NCBI GenBank assembly: GCA_947568835.1
Contig: OX387607.1
Location: 16,543,701-16,607,700 of the forward strand
Source of the DNA: Protonemura montana
Taxonomy: Eukaryota > Arthropoda > Insecta > Plecoptera > Nemouridae
Direction of reading: 5' to 3'
Length of the DNA: 64,000 nt
The notes beneath the pieces are model-generated. The model did not search any database. It was given only the letters and a program-made list of their open reading frames with translations, and was not told where the DNA came from. Below, one piece after another: positions 23,101 through 35,000 of this stretch (positions are counted from its first letter, which is position 1; every line of letters begins with the position of its first letter). Both the position numbers and the translations under genes were made by a program.

Positions 23101-25442
23101 TTAATTTTATTACATTGTTATATAATAAATATATGAATATCATATAATTTAATATATACATAATATCAAATATATTATTCTATTACATTTTTAATAACTA
23201 CTTTTACAAATTTTTAGCATCAATTTTTGAGAGGTTATTGGTGTTCCTAATAATTAAATACCCCGCGCATTGCAAGCGTTTGCGATTGAAATCAGATATC
23301 ACTCATTGCCGTAAATTGTTTTCCATTTCAAATGAAAATGCAAGATGAGTTGTAATTTTCCTGCAAGACTTTCATTTGAAATCAAGTCTTAGGTAATTGA
23401 ATGAGTGATGTAATTTGTGATGCAATTACTAGGAGCTCATCGTAACCAACAATTGTAGTTTTCATGTCGCTTTATACTCAATTAGAAACTTCCATTGTTT
23501 AGTTTTTGTTTTATTTGTGGACGTCAGTGGGAAACGTCAATGATGATATTTAGCACCGTGTAGCACGTGTTTTTTTAATTTGACGCGTTGAGCAATACCT
23601 TGCCAACAAAACAAAGTTAAAACCTGGTTGGCAATTTCAACATCAAACAAAGATATTCGGTCATTTCAAACACGGCCACGCTAAAACTTGAGCTGAAAAT
23701 GATCTTAAATGCAATCTGATTTACGCATAATCGATTTCAAATAAATATAACAAAATCAAAATGGAGTTATTCGAATTTGACAGGTTGTGACGTGATATAG
23801 CGTCACTAGAATCAGAGTGACTGTGAGTATTCACAGCCTCTTGGTTCTACTCCTTGGAGAACTGTCATTCTCATCAAATACACTAAAATCGTCTTAAAAA
23901 GCCAGTGTCCAATTAGCTCAATTGGTTAGAGCAACACCCGCGACGGGTGGAGATCGGGGTCCGAGTAGCTCAATTGGTTAGAGCAACACCCGCGACAATT
24001 GGAGATCGGGGTTCGAGTAGCTCAATTGGTTAGAGCAACACCCGCGACAGGTGGAGATCGGGGTTCAAGTAGCTCAATTGGTTAGAGCAACACCCGCGAC
24101 AGGTGGAGATCGGGGTCCAAGTAGCTCAATTGGTTAGAGCAACACCCGCGATAGGTGGAGATCGGGGTCCAAGTAGCTCAATTGGTTAGAGCAACACCTA
24201 CGACAGGTGGAGATCGGGGTCCAAGTAGCTCAATTGGTTAGAGCAACACCCGTGACAGGTGGAGATCGGGGTTCGAGTCCGCGTTTGGACATCAATTATT
24301 AAAGTGTTCTTAATAATGGAAGTTATGTTACTTCACAAAATCTATCCCTGCCAAAAATAACTTACTTTACGTTATAAAATCACCTAAATTCCACACATTT
24401 TCAATAATTTACAGGCATGAGTAATGTTTTCCTGTCCACCTGAAAGTTATCAATTCGGCAATAATAACTAATAATTACATTAGGAGCCAAAATCGCATGC
24501 AAATTTACCTTCCGCCGTTCTCACGGGTGACTGACGAGCACATAAATTATTCACATTGTCCATTGACTGACCACGGTAAAGTGTCAGTAGCGCTTATACG
24601 TGGCTAAATTGCACACTAATTTGCCTAAAGTTAATCGACAGTTTTATCTAATGAGATGCGTTATAGTTTGGCCCTCTGGCCTACGCACCTGCGCACTCAA
24701 AGGTAGTCTGCTTTTCAATTGGTAATAACTTGGTACGCAACTTGTTGCTCTAGAAATCATACATTAGAATAACATATTCATTGCATTAGCAGTGAAAATA
24801 ATGCTAATATATGTTATAGTTTTGTGTTTCTGCCGAGTATCCTAATATATGTTCTTGCGTTTGTGGTCAGCGACTTTGTTCGCTCAGATTCTTGTAAGAA
24901 AATGACTTGCATTAAGAACAAATGAGCACTTATTAAACGCTTTGAATTGATCGGTATCGTTCATCTCAACAAAATACCAAAATGATCATAAACCATGTCA
25001 GACCGGGCTATTAAAATCTAATGCAATTAATATTAGGATGCATAATTTACAATAAGTTGGTGATAAAAACAATTAAACACATTGCAGACTATGACTGCCA
25101 CGAGTGCCGGATCGAAAAATCTGCACGAAATGCTTCTGTCTGATCGCAATCTAGCCAAACAATCTCAAAACATTTTTACCAGAAACCCATCTCTAGCCCA
25201 ACACAAGCCTAGTCTCCCAAAAGACAATTATGTACGTGACCCAATTAGTTATCATAATTACCCGAGTTCGAACCCGTGACAATAACGGTCTTGCCCTTCA
25301 TGTTTTTTTTGCTGGTGCAAACGCCGCAAGTGAGTGTGGCGTAGATTTTGAGTGCCAGCACGGACGCCACTGTGATGAACACGAGTCCTGCGACCACTGC
25401 TAGTAGATGCTCGAAGAGGAACGCACTGATGTTGCAAGGCAT
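17142..25442 (-). CDS. RDH-A: retinol dehydrogenase 11-14-like SDR, intron 4 missing
   Basis: Six exons, CDS complement(join(17142..17243, 17611..17700, 18214..18506, 22386..22625, 22910..23002, 25262..25442)), 332 aa. A membrane anchor lies at about residues 10-35 (start MPCNISAFLF), then [19 protein letters not shown]. Cofactor motif TGSNSGIG; ILACRN with Arg suggests NADP(H) preference. The usual NNAG is HNAG here; catalytic residues are Asn of ATNHYGPFLL, Ser of VIVASE and YYVSK; PG motif NCLHPG. The 293-bp exon 18214-18506 joins what are exons 4 and 5 in all seven paralogues. Intron 3 (18507-22385) is 3.9 kb, with a 47-bp minisatellite and a TGCTAG microsatellite that ends about 55 bp from the exon. 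Intron 1 carries a tRNA-like array. Family role: membrane-bound reduction or oxidation of retinoid-like carbonyls/alcohols; the actual substrate is unknown. Confidence 0.88.
18733..18788. repeat. GC-rich perfect hairpin in RDH-A intron 3
   Basis: GGGCCCGGGCCCAAGGTT and its complement AACCTTGGGCCCGGGCC flank CGACA, giving a strong stem-loop unlike the AT-rich surroundings. Confidence 0.85.
21353..21889. repeat. 47-bp minisatellite in RDH-A intron 3
   Basis: About eleven copies of a 47-bp unit starting CACACAATTGACATAGCAGC and ending TATATGGGACCG. The main variant site is GGATTATA, GGATCATA or GGGTCATA. Copy starts at 21353, 21400 and 21447 set the period. Confidence 0.95.
22141..22330. repeat. 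TGCTAG/TGCTTG hexanucleotide microsatellite
   Basis: About thirty hexamers, mostly GTGCTA with GTGCTT variants. It lies in RDH-A intron 3, ending about 55 bp from the exon 3 donor at 22386. It produces spurious ORFs on both strands. Confidence 0.95.
22679..22906 (-). mobile_element. 5S-SINE body without 5S head
   Basis: Minus-strand body of the composite SINE: tail complement GTTTAACGACGCACTGTTTT, then CCGGTGCCGGCACGTAGCC and CAGGATTCCTCCACAAAT. It is 5'-truncated and has no 5S segment. It fills most of the 284-bp intron between RDH-A exons 3 and 2, stopping a few bases from the exon 2 donor. Confidence 0.85.
23200..23300. mobile_element. Foldback element, single arm
   Basis: CATCAATTTTTGAGAGG, TAATAATTAAATACC-like text and GCGCATTGCAAGCGTTTGC match one arm of the GACGGTTATAGTGTTG foldback family. 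No second arm is adjacent. It lies in RDH-A intron 1. Confidence 0.6.
23835..24300. mobile_element. tRNA-like element with seven tandem tRNA-like units
   Basis: The segment TTCTACTCCTTGGAGAACTG to CGTCTTAAAAAGCCAGTGTCC is the inner part of the foldback element. It is followed by seven 52-bp copies of AGCTCAATTGGTTAGAGCAA (a D-arm/box A match), CACCCGCGACAGGTGG (an anticodon-arm-like hairpin) and GATCGGGGTTCGAGT (a T-arm/box B match). Only the last copy continues into CCGCGTTTGGACATCAA. The units lack proper acceptor stems, so these are not functional tRNA genes. Confidence 0.8.
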
Positions 25443-27360
25443 GGCTTCAGATCTTTGCCCTCAGCTCTGAAGACGCTCACCTTGAAGCGGTAAAATGACC
25501 GGTCAGTAAGAATAGATGGTTGCACATATGGTTACGTTGGCTCAAGAGATTCGGTGCTTTTTAATCGATTTCTTCATGCTATTCCCAAATGTTTAGTCCT
25601 AACGTGTTTAGCTGTATTTTCGATTCACCCTCACATAAGTACAGATGTGTATTTGAATTATTTGCCATTGAAGAAACCGTTTTTTAAGCGAAAAGTTAAT
25701 TTGCTTTCTTTAAAAAGTAACGATCCAGAAGTTCTGTATTTGCTTTGCAAAACTATCTTCTCGTTCAACTGTACTTGCCGGAATTTCACTCGCGTTTAAA
25801 CTCGCAGGCAATGTATTCAAAGAAAAGTAACAATTCTGTTTGAAATTTTACTGATCACAAATCTCTAGCTTTGATATTTTAAACTGATATTTAATTCGAT
25901 ATTTTCAAATTTATATTTGTAACGGTCGATATTGTCGTTTCGTTTCGGAATTCCTCACCCGTTCGTTCCTCCAGTTCAGAAATAAACGAACACTGAAATT
26001 GCAGCGCTGCAATTTTAATTAGATTGACTAACGCCACAGCGAACGATTGAAGAGATATCGCAATTTTGACACACGAATCCGAAGTAGACTTGCACTCGAT
26101 CGAGCGATTCGAATGTGGCCAAGGTGCAGGTGATACTAAATCGACACCGAGCCACTAGACTAACAATGCAACACATCGGCACATTGCGACAACAAAAGCT
26201 AATTCAGCGTTATTTACCGAATTTAAATGTCGTTTCATATATTAAACACATTCAGCTGACCAAGAAAATACTAGCTTATTTAATTACTTCATTTGCATCT
26301 ACTGAAATATCTGTTATTTCTCTTGGTTTAGCTTAAAATGGACACAAAATACTGTACTTATCTTCACGCCATAAGAACGCAGACAATACCTGATGACATT
26401 TAAACGCTTTTTTTTTCAAACTTATACAACGTCTAGCAAGCAAACCGACCGTTCTGTCCGCGTCCTCCTCACCTGTTTCTCTGAGACACTACTCCGGTCT
26501 AATGCACCTAAAGACTGACCGTCTCTAACCGATGACGCAAAGCAAAACATCTTCCAGTCAAGACATCCATGTAGACGTCGTTAGGTCGAGTCGACCTGCC
26601 GTCGGCGGCCAAGCGTACAAGCAAAGCAACTCAACGTCAGCATCGTGCACCTTTCAACAACTTGTACTTAATTGAATTGCTACTTCAGTTTACCGTTCAA
26701 TATTGTGCTAAGCTTCATTCCTCTTGACAATCATACTTTTAGCACAAACCTAGTCTTAAGATTTGATGTCTTATTTTATTGCTTGGTTTTTTAAATGGTG
26801 ACCACTAAACACATCTTGGCACTATTTGGCTTGTCTCAAATGTCAATGGTGATGCAATGACTTGGCACCGAGGTACATGCTAACAGAAGATACGTCTCTT
26901 CTTTTGAAAATGTTTATTGTGTCTTCTGATAGAAAATACTTACCGTGCTTGCTTCAGTTGTGCACAACCCACGTGTTCTTCACGATGAAAAGCGAACTAG
27001 ACTGAAGCAAACATAGGAATCGGTGGATCTGATTTTGCTTCATAATAGGAGAAAAGCAATAGGCTCAGCAGAGAAAGCTCTGGGAAAAAAAGTATGTCAT
27101 AATATATTGGATGTAAATTGCTCAGTGGCTGAGTATTTCAACCGACAGGCGATTAGTGTTTGTGATTTTCGATTTATTAAAAGAGGCTATAAATAAATTA
27201 CAGTTATCATAACTTAATTATACAATGGCTTTGTGCGTGAAAATAAAAACACAGAAGTTGAACAATATCATTTTGATGGAGCATTTTGACACTTTCGAGT
27301 CACCGAAAAATGGTCACAAAATAACCTATGGTCAACTGACTAAAATCTTTGTTCTCCATC
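25443..27360. other. Intergenic region RDH-A/RDH-B
   Basis: This is about 1.9 kb of unique AT-rich DNA with no gene or known repeat recognised. It should hold the RDH-A promoter. A 10-bp palindrome, TGACCGGTCA, lies about 55 bp above the RDH-A start codon. An AATAAA on the minus strand near 27172-27178 is a candidate poly(A) signal for RDH-B. Confidence 0.45.
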
Positions 27361-30300
27361 TCATTTCTTCTCTCTGATTAACTCCTCGCTTCGATCCCAA
27401 ACATCCTTTGCCAGTTTCTCGTCAGCTGCCTCTGGAGATGTGTCAGATTCCTGCAAAACAAACACCGACCATACGTAAGATAACCACTTTATAACTTTCC
27501 AAGACTAATTGATTACCAATTACTTAGGTCATTGTTTGTATTACCTTGCAATCGACGAAGTACTTTCCTGAGATACCTTCAACCTCTTCGGAGACCGCAA
27601 GGTAGATTGTCGTCTGCGCTCCTTCTTTCGCGGACTGGAATTCGCGGCGTTTAAATGATCAACTGTGAACATTGAAGTTGCTCAGAGATATATTTGATTG
27701 AAAGCAATTATTGACCCCACCTTGAAAAATTGGCTTCCAATCACTCCGATAATCTTCTGCACAATCGGCGGAAGATTTCGCCAAATGGCTGTATTTACCG
27801 CTCCTGGGTGGAGACTGTTGACTGTCACATCTGCAAATACCAGCGATTACAAAATACAATATGATGCCAGTCTTTGATGATTGATCATTTGTGTTTAACG
27901 ACGCAATGTTTTGATATTTGACAATATGTTGTCTCGGTGAATGAGTGGATGATGATGAACGTAACCTAAACTATAAAAGAGGAGGGGAAACCCGGTGCCG
28001 GCACGTAGCCTACTCCTGTCGAAGACCAAGGGGACCACCGGCTTAACGTCGCTTCCGGAGGACGGTACAACGCGAACAACAGGATTCCTCCACAAATCCA
28101 TTCTGTCGAGAGGTTGATAAGCAAGGCGAGTGAAGTTGCTGTACTAACTTTCATCCCTCCAACCTCTCTCCCAAACAGAACTGGTCATGTGTATGATGGT
28201 CACCCTTCCAATACCTGACTCAGCGCAGTGTTGCTTAACTTTCATCCCTCCAACCTCTCTCCCGAACAGAACTGGTCATGTGTATGGTGATCACCCATCC
28301 AATACCTGACTCAGCGCAGTGTTGCTTAACTTTCATCCCTCCAACCTCTCTCCCGAACAGAACTGGTCATGTGTATGATGGTCACCCATCCAATAACTGA
28401 CCCAGCGCAGTGTTGCTTAACTTTCATCCCTCCAACCTCTCTCCAGAATAGAACTGGTCATGTGTAACATGGTCACCCATCCATTACCTGACCCAGCGCA
28501 GTGTTGCTTAACTTTCATCCCTCCAACCTCTCTCCCGAACAGAACTGGTCATGTATATGATGGTCACCCATCCAATACCTGACTCAGCGCAGTGTTGCTT
28601 AACTTTCATCCCTCCAACCTCTCTCCCGAACAGAACTGGTCATGTATATGATGGTCACCCATCCAATACCTGACTCAGCGCAGTGTTGCTTAACTTTCAT
28701 CCCTCCAACCTCTCTCCCGAACAGAACTGGTCATGTGTATGATGGTCACCCATCCAATACCTGACCCAGCGCAGTGTTACTTAACTTTCATCCCTCCAAC
28801 CTCTCTCCCGAACAGAACTGGTCATGTGTATGATGGTCACCCATCCAATACCTGACCCAGCGCAGTGTTGCTTAACTTCAGTGATCTCATGAGAACCAGT
28901 GTTACCAACACGACAAACTGTTTATATAAATGCGAGTGCGTCCCAGTGAGGTGACCCCACGCTTGGTCGGTACTACGGTATTACCAACATGCTAACATGA
29001 ACATGCTAACATGAACATGCTAACATGAACATGCTAACATGAACATGCTAACATGAACATGCTAACATGAACATGCTAACATGAACATGCTAACATGAAC
29101 ATGCTAACATGAACATGCTAACATGAACATGCTAACATGAACATGCTAACATGAACATGCTAACATGAACATGCTAACATGAACATGCTAACATGAACAT
29201 GCTAACATGAACATGCTAACATGAACATGCTAACATGAACATGCTAACATGAACATGCTAACATGAACATGCTAACATGAACATGCTAACATGAACATGC
29301 TAACATGAACATGCTAACATGAACATGCTAACATGAACATGCTAACATGAACATGGTAACATGAACATGGTAACGTCACCTATGTCAGGGCTGTGTCAAC
29401 TTACTGGTCCCTTTGAGTCGCCTGGCCAGCTCGTTTGCGTTGAGAAGGCTGGCAAGCTTGCTGTTGTTGTACACTTGGTATGATGGACCTCCTTTCTCCC
29501 AGTTCAAGTTGTCCACGCTAAAGTTGGCAAACTTGTGCAGAACCGACGATACGAACACAATTCTGCCAGACGGCGATTTCTTGATCAAATCTGGAAGCAC
29601 AGGTTTATTGGTAAAAGTGTTATTGAGCGATCACATAGGGTTATATCAAATTGTATCAATTATGTCAAACTTTTTGGGTGGGAATCACATTTTAAAATGG
29701 CACCGGCTTTCTTAATTTCAAATTTGTGGATGTTCAAATTTTGAATTCAAATCAGTATCAAACACTGATGAACCAAATATTCAGAGAAGTGATTATTTTG
29801 TGTGTTATTTTTTTGTAAGCTGGTGTAACTTTTTAGAGCAAAAAATATCCGGAAACTGCAGAAGACCTGCGTGTTATCGAAAAAGAACCGTATAATTTTT
29901 TTTTGAAATCTGATTTAAATTGCAAACGCTTGCAATGCGCGGGGTATTTTATTATTATCAACACTATAACCGTCTCAAAAATTGATGCCCAAACGTGTAT
30001 AATGAATAATAGTACTTTTTAGACTCATGTCTACTTTATTTATCCTTAGCACAAGTTTTTAGAAAAACTATTTCAACTGGGTTTTGAAAGCTAAGTAAAG
30101 GGCTACTAAATTTCCCGACATTTCGTTAAACCTCTGAAGAAGTAACTAGTATATGTTGCGAAACGTCGGGAAATTTAGTAGCCCTTTACTTAGCTTTCAA
30201 AACCCAGTTCAAATAGTTTTTCTAAAAAATAATTGTAGTGTTCATAATAATAAAAAAACCGTACAATTATTTTTTTAACATTATATTTACAAATGACTCA

Positions 30301-31308
30301 CCAAGGAGAAGATTCGTGAGCAGGAATGGTGCAAAATGATTGACCTGCATGCCCAAAATAAGCCCATCTTCTGACTTTTTCCTACCGCCGCCAATACCGG
30401 CATTGTTGACCAAGATGTCTACCCTCTCTTCCGTGTCGTGGATAACCTTCGAGAAGGCACGCACCGACGCCAGTGACGTCAGGTCTAGTTTCTGAACCAC
30501 CACCTCTTTGTTGCCGGTCTGGAGGATTATTTCATCTGGAAAATAACTCAAGTTTAGATCGTTACCATGACGATTCAAATCCTGCGAGCTATCGCGCTCT
30601 ATTAGCAACGTAACGCCATCTAGTAGCAACATTACAAACTAACCACGTAGTTTATAGTTTGTCTACTACGTCGCGCTAGCATGCTGATAACCATATGATT
30701 TGATAGCAACATTGCATACTGGTAGCATTACTAGAATGTTCACACATTTGAATTGGAGCTAATACCACAGATTGCTAATACTAAATATCCTCGAATCTGA
30801 ATTCTATTGTTATGTGAAAATTGTTTCCACTTTAAATTTATTTAACGCAAGAAAAATGCTGCAAGTCATGTTCGTATTTACCTCTGGCTTGCAATGCCTT
30901 TTCAGTATTTCGACAAGCCAATATCACCTTTGCTCTTCTCTGGGCAAAATCTAGCGCTGCCTCCTTCCCGATACCTGTCAACCACAATTGGAGAGATTTT
31001 ATTTCAAATCACAAATACACAAAACACAATTGAAAATACGCAAATTTTTTAAATTACCAGCGAATACAGCGGTGTGCTTTTTAGTGTAATAATTCAGTAA
31101 ATACGAAAAAGGCAACCGTTTGCCGGGGATGGCGTGCTTTGCCCTTACCTGTGTTCGAACCCGTGACTATGACAGTCTTTCCGTCCAGCCGCTTGCTGCT
31201 TTTACAAACGCCGGTCGTGAATTTCATGTACAATTTCCAGCCGACGAACAAGCAGATCAACGACAGCGTCGTCTTGCAGCACAGAATGCACTCGAAAAGA
31301 CAACTCAT
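27361..31308 (-). CDS. RDH-B: retinol dehydrogenase 11-14-like SDR
   Basis: Seven exons, CDS complement(join(27361..27450, 27545..27634, 27721..27830, 29405..29590, 30302..30535, 30882..30974, 31149..31308)), 320 aa. The start was chosen at the Met of [10 protein letters not shown], because this aligns with RDH-C and RDH-F; an upstream in-frame Met exists at 31353. Anchor about 8-28, then [48 protein letters not shown]; Ser of [19 protein letters not shown]. The exon 4 donor is ACCA|GTAAGT, so the usual Gly at that junction becomes Asn. Intron 4 (27831-29404) contains an 8-head 5S-SINE and a 14-bp minisatellite; intron 3 contains two foldback elements. Confidence 0.9.
27889..28912 (-). mobile_element. 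5S-derived composite SINE with about eight tandem heads
   Basis: Read on the minus strand, a 5S-like start (GAGATCACTGAAGTTAAGC) is followed by about eight 91-93 bp repeats of the 5S internal-promoter segment plus CATGACCAGTTCTGTTCGGG. One body and a tail at GTTTAACGACGCAATG complete it. It has the most heads of the copies seen here and lies in RDH-B intron 4, in the same orientation as the gene. Confidence 0.9.
28984..29375. repeat. 14-bp minisatellite (ACATGAACATGCTA)
   Basis: About 27 almost identical copies of a 14-bp unit; only the last two change GCTAAC to GGTAAC. It lies in RDH-B intron 4, ending about 30 bp from the exon 4 donor. The high uniformity implies recent expansion. Confidence 0.97.
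29900..30000. mobile_element. Foldback element, single arm
   Basis: TTTAAATTGCAAACGCTTGC, AATGCGCGGGGTATTTTAT, CACTATAACCGTCTCAAAAA and TTGATGCCCAAACG are the left half of the tRNA-like foldback family, in RDH-B intron 3. Confidence 0.7.
30010..30235. mobile_element. Foldback element (CGAAACGTCGGGAAATTT family), both arms
   Basis: The left arm runs from TTTTTAGACTCATGTCTACT to TACTAAATTTCCCGACATTT. The right arm, from GTTGCGAAACGTCGGGAAAT to AAAACCCAGTTCAAATAGTT, is its near complement. The centre is GAAGAAGTAACTAGTATAT. It lies in RDH-B intron 3, right after the other foldback arm. Confidence 0.8.
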
Positions 31309-31444
31309 ACTTGCAATTTTGACAACGTAATCGAAATAGCAAAGTCGATGCACAGGTTATTTTACGAGCTCGCAGCAGAAGTGGCTTGCCACTGTTAGGT
31401 TTGAAGTCCAAGTATTGATTAGCGCTGACTCGAACAATTGAAAC

Positions 31445-31610
31445 AAACTGATAACAACAACTTCGATAAGCTACTAAAACGCCTCATGCTCGTTGAAATT
31501 ATGCTAAAGGGTTTGAATTCGTTATCGCTTATGTGAACCAATGTTAAACTGTAAAATACACAAGGTTACACTGATAAACCCAATCAAATCACTCTGTCAA
31601 ATTGATAAGA
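31445..31610 (-). promoter_or_regulatory. GATA-motif cluster upstream of RDH-B
   Basis: Three WGATAR matches (near 31449, 31572 and 31603) and two CGATAA variants lie 140-300 bp above the RDH-B start codon. Similar clusters lie upstream of RDH-C and RDH-F. GATA factors drive gut and fat-body genes in arthropods; binding here is inference only. Confidence 0.3.
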
Positions 31611-32093
31611 AATGTCTAAACATATGAGGTTTTCACTGCGATCAAGACGCCGGCTTGCAAAACTGTCAGATTTTCCAGCCCCTACTCAGCCTACGCAAGG
31701 GTGAGTCGAGGGCTGGGAAAATCAATACTTTGCGTAGGTGAGTTTCACGTCACTTGAAATGAAAGCACGCCGAGTTGTCGTAAGGTGCTTAACAATTAAG
31801 GAAATGACAAAAATTGAGTCAAACAATGGTTGCTATTGCATATTTATTGTAATTCAATTCACACCGTGCCCGTGCGGGTATCGAGTGCGGGTTCGATCGC
31901 GACTTAACTGAGTCACGCAAAGCGGTCTCAGAAGCGGCCAAGTTTTTATTTAAAAATAGCCAAAATGTCGGTGAAATGTGTAGACATGTTTAAGCGAATG
32001 TGCCCCAAAAATAGCTCATAACCTAGCGGATGTTCAGGAATTGTTCACACATTTAGCAACATAATTTCTGAAATTTTAGTTGCTTTTCGGTGT

Positions 32094-35000
32094 TCAATTT
32101 TTCTTTGATTTCTGAGAGGTGCACGCTTCGCTCTTCTGCCAAAGTTTCTTGGCCAAGTTCATGTCTTGAGCCACTTTCGATGGCGTTACTTCCTGTGAAA
32201 AGAAAAGTCCGGAAACATTTTAAAACACCAAGTTCAGATACAGATCCAGATCGAGACAGGCCAGCGACACGGAAATAAAACAATGTTGAAACACATTTAT
32301 AAATATTTAAAAAAAAAACTTGGTTTGTTTATGCTAAGCCAATTTTTCCCGGGTTTAAAAAAGAGAGAAATATTGAAAAAAACATCTACTTATCTAAAAC
32401 TGATATTCTAAATATCAAAAAAATTTCCCGACTTTTCGCAACTTATGCCTGTTACTGCTTTCAGTGAAAATCAGTTATTTTATTTTATTATTATTTTATT
32501 TAGATGCATTTAGGAAGCTTGAACTTGGTAATTGTTATAATTTTATGTGGTTCTTTTGTTATCGGAAAATTGTCAGGACTGCTCTTACCCTTGATAAAGT
32601 AACAGGTACAAGTTACGAAACGTTGGGAAATTTAGTTGTTCTTCACTTAGCATTCAAAACCCAGTTGAAATAGTTTTTGTTAAAACTAGTGCTAAGTTTA
32701 CATCAAGTAGACATGAGTCTAAAAACCATCATAGAGGAAAATCACTCAGAAAAAAATCTAACAGGAATTCTAATAAATCTACCAATGAGCACATTATCCA
32801 ATCGATTGCTTCTAAATGCGTTCTGCTGGCTTGGGGTTTAAAAAGACAAAACAGCCAACAGTTTCGCTCCCGATGGCTCTTGAGTTGCTTACCTGGCAAG
32901 CTGAGAAATATTTGCCGGTCACTCGGTCGACTTCTTCGGAGACAGCGCAGTGTAAAGTTGTCTGAGCTCCTTCCAGAGGAGTCTGCAAGGAAACTCGTTG
33001 AAATGGCAAACAGTCAAAGTAAGATGGGATGAAATCTGATTTAAATTGCAAACGCTCGCAATGCGCGGGGTATTTTATTATTATCAACACTATAACCGTC
33101 TCAAAAATTGATTTTTGAGACGGTTATAGTGTTGTTAATAATAAAAACAGTGAAAGTAAGATCTCTGGTAAGATGCCACACAGGAGAGCAAAACGTACCT
33201 TGAAAAGATGCTTCATGATGAACTCGGTGATTTGTCTGAACCCATAAGGAATGCGTCTCCAGATTTCAGTGTGGATTGTTCCTGGATGCAGGCAGTTGAC
33301 AGTCACTCCTGGAATACATTCAGAGTTTTAATTCACAGGGCGCTGGTGAATCAGCTAATGTCCCGTGGGGCACTGAAGTACCTAAATAACTTGAGACAAA
33401 TATGCCCCACTTTGACATGACATGCATTTCAGTTAAAGAACGTCGAGTGATTATTTTGTCTTTGTGACTTTTACATGAACGCTGAAATTCAGGAAAAAAC
33501 AAGTTAAACAAATATTTATAAATATATCCGAACCAGCGAAAGGACTGCACTGCGATGACGAAAATTTGCAACAGGGGGCTCCTAGTCATCTTAAAAAAGT
33601 GCAACCGACCCCCTATCCTAACCTAACCTAACCTTACCTAAGCTAACCTATCATAACCTAACCTAACCTAACCTAACCAAACCTAATCTAATCTAACCTA
33701 ACCTAACCTAACCTAACCTAACCTAACCTATCGTAACCTAACCTAACCTAACCTAACCAAACCTAATCTAATCTAACCTAACCTAACCTAACCTAACCTA
33801 ACCTAACCAAACCTAATCTAATCTAACCTAACCTAACCTAACCTAACCTAACCTAACCTAACCTAACCTAACCTAACTGTTAGGTTAGGTAAGGTATATT
33901 TGTGAAGGTGTTACCAACGTGACCGCCACACAACTGCCAGGTTTACCTGTCCCCGTGAGTTTCCTCGCCAACTCAGTTGTGTTGAGAATGTTGGCGACCT
34001 TGCTGCAAGCGTACACCTGAAGACCGCTGAAAGATTTCTCTGAGTTGAGGTTGTCGAGGTCGAACCGAGCCATTTTGTGAGCGACTGAAGCCACGAACAC
34101 AATGCGACTCGGAGTCGACTTCTTCAGCAGATCTGACAGAGACAAGCAGAGTCACGTGGTTAGGAAAATTCTATCTGACAGTTGTAACAATTGGGAAGTC
34201 CCGGGTTCCTATCCCGGTTCGGTTGCACATTTTTCCAGTCTAGCTTCCTTTCCATCATCTGCTTGCTGGTTTCAGCTTCCTAGTGAAAATGCCAGAAAAA
34301 CCAAAAAACACTGCATTTGTAACAATATTCATTCCATGCAATCGCAGTTGGGGCTTCATTGCGTTGAGCAAGAATCAAAACTACTGCCCTTTGTTCAAGA
34401 GTGCGACAAATATAAATTACTGGGTTCTTTAAAACGAGGTAAATACATGTTTAAGAATTGATTCTCGGTGAAATAAAGCGTAGAAAACTTCTAAAAATCT
34501 AATAAAAAATGCGGATAACTTTGGAATGCAGAAATTTGCAGGCTGTTAGTTTTAAGGCAAGATACATCTCAACGTGTTGAACGTGTTTGCAAGTTTCCAC
34601 AAGATTTTGTCAAGTATTTTGGCATGCATTTCGTTTATAAATTTTGCAAAAAAGTAAAAAAAAATTAAAATGTAATAATAAAACAACTAATTGGTTGATA
34701 GGTGAAAAATCGTAGCAACATTTGAAAATCTATTGGAAATTCCATGCAAATCCGAAGCGTGCGAACGTGAACAAATATGTCGGATGTTTTTTCTTGGTAG
34801 TTACTTTGAGTCTTCGCTTCGCTCATTCAATCAATTTGCTAAACATTTACTAGCATGTCTTTATGTACTAGTCAATGTCGAAGAAACATTAATTCAGTTT
34901 TAAATCATGACAATTTGTTAGAGAATGACGTCGATTTATACAGACTCATGACTGTAATTAGGAAAAATTGACCCATGATAACAGATAAGACTATCCAATT

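Noticed and set aside
23911..24290. Functional tRNA genes
   Set aside because: Box A and box B are present but acceptor stems are missing and the anticodon loop lacks the usual T33; best explained as a tRNA-like repeat.
28150..28900. Genuine 5S rRNA genes
   Set aside because: Only the internal 5S segment is similar; the ends diverge (CATCATACACATGACC), and units run into a SINE body.
30120..30190. Hammerhead ribozyme core (CTGAAGA ... GAAAC) in the second foldback family
   Set aside because: Some copies have CTGAAGA, a short GTAAC/GTTAC stem and GAAAC, but other copies read CTTGAAGA and I could not place stems I and III; a covariance search would be needed.
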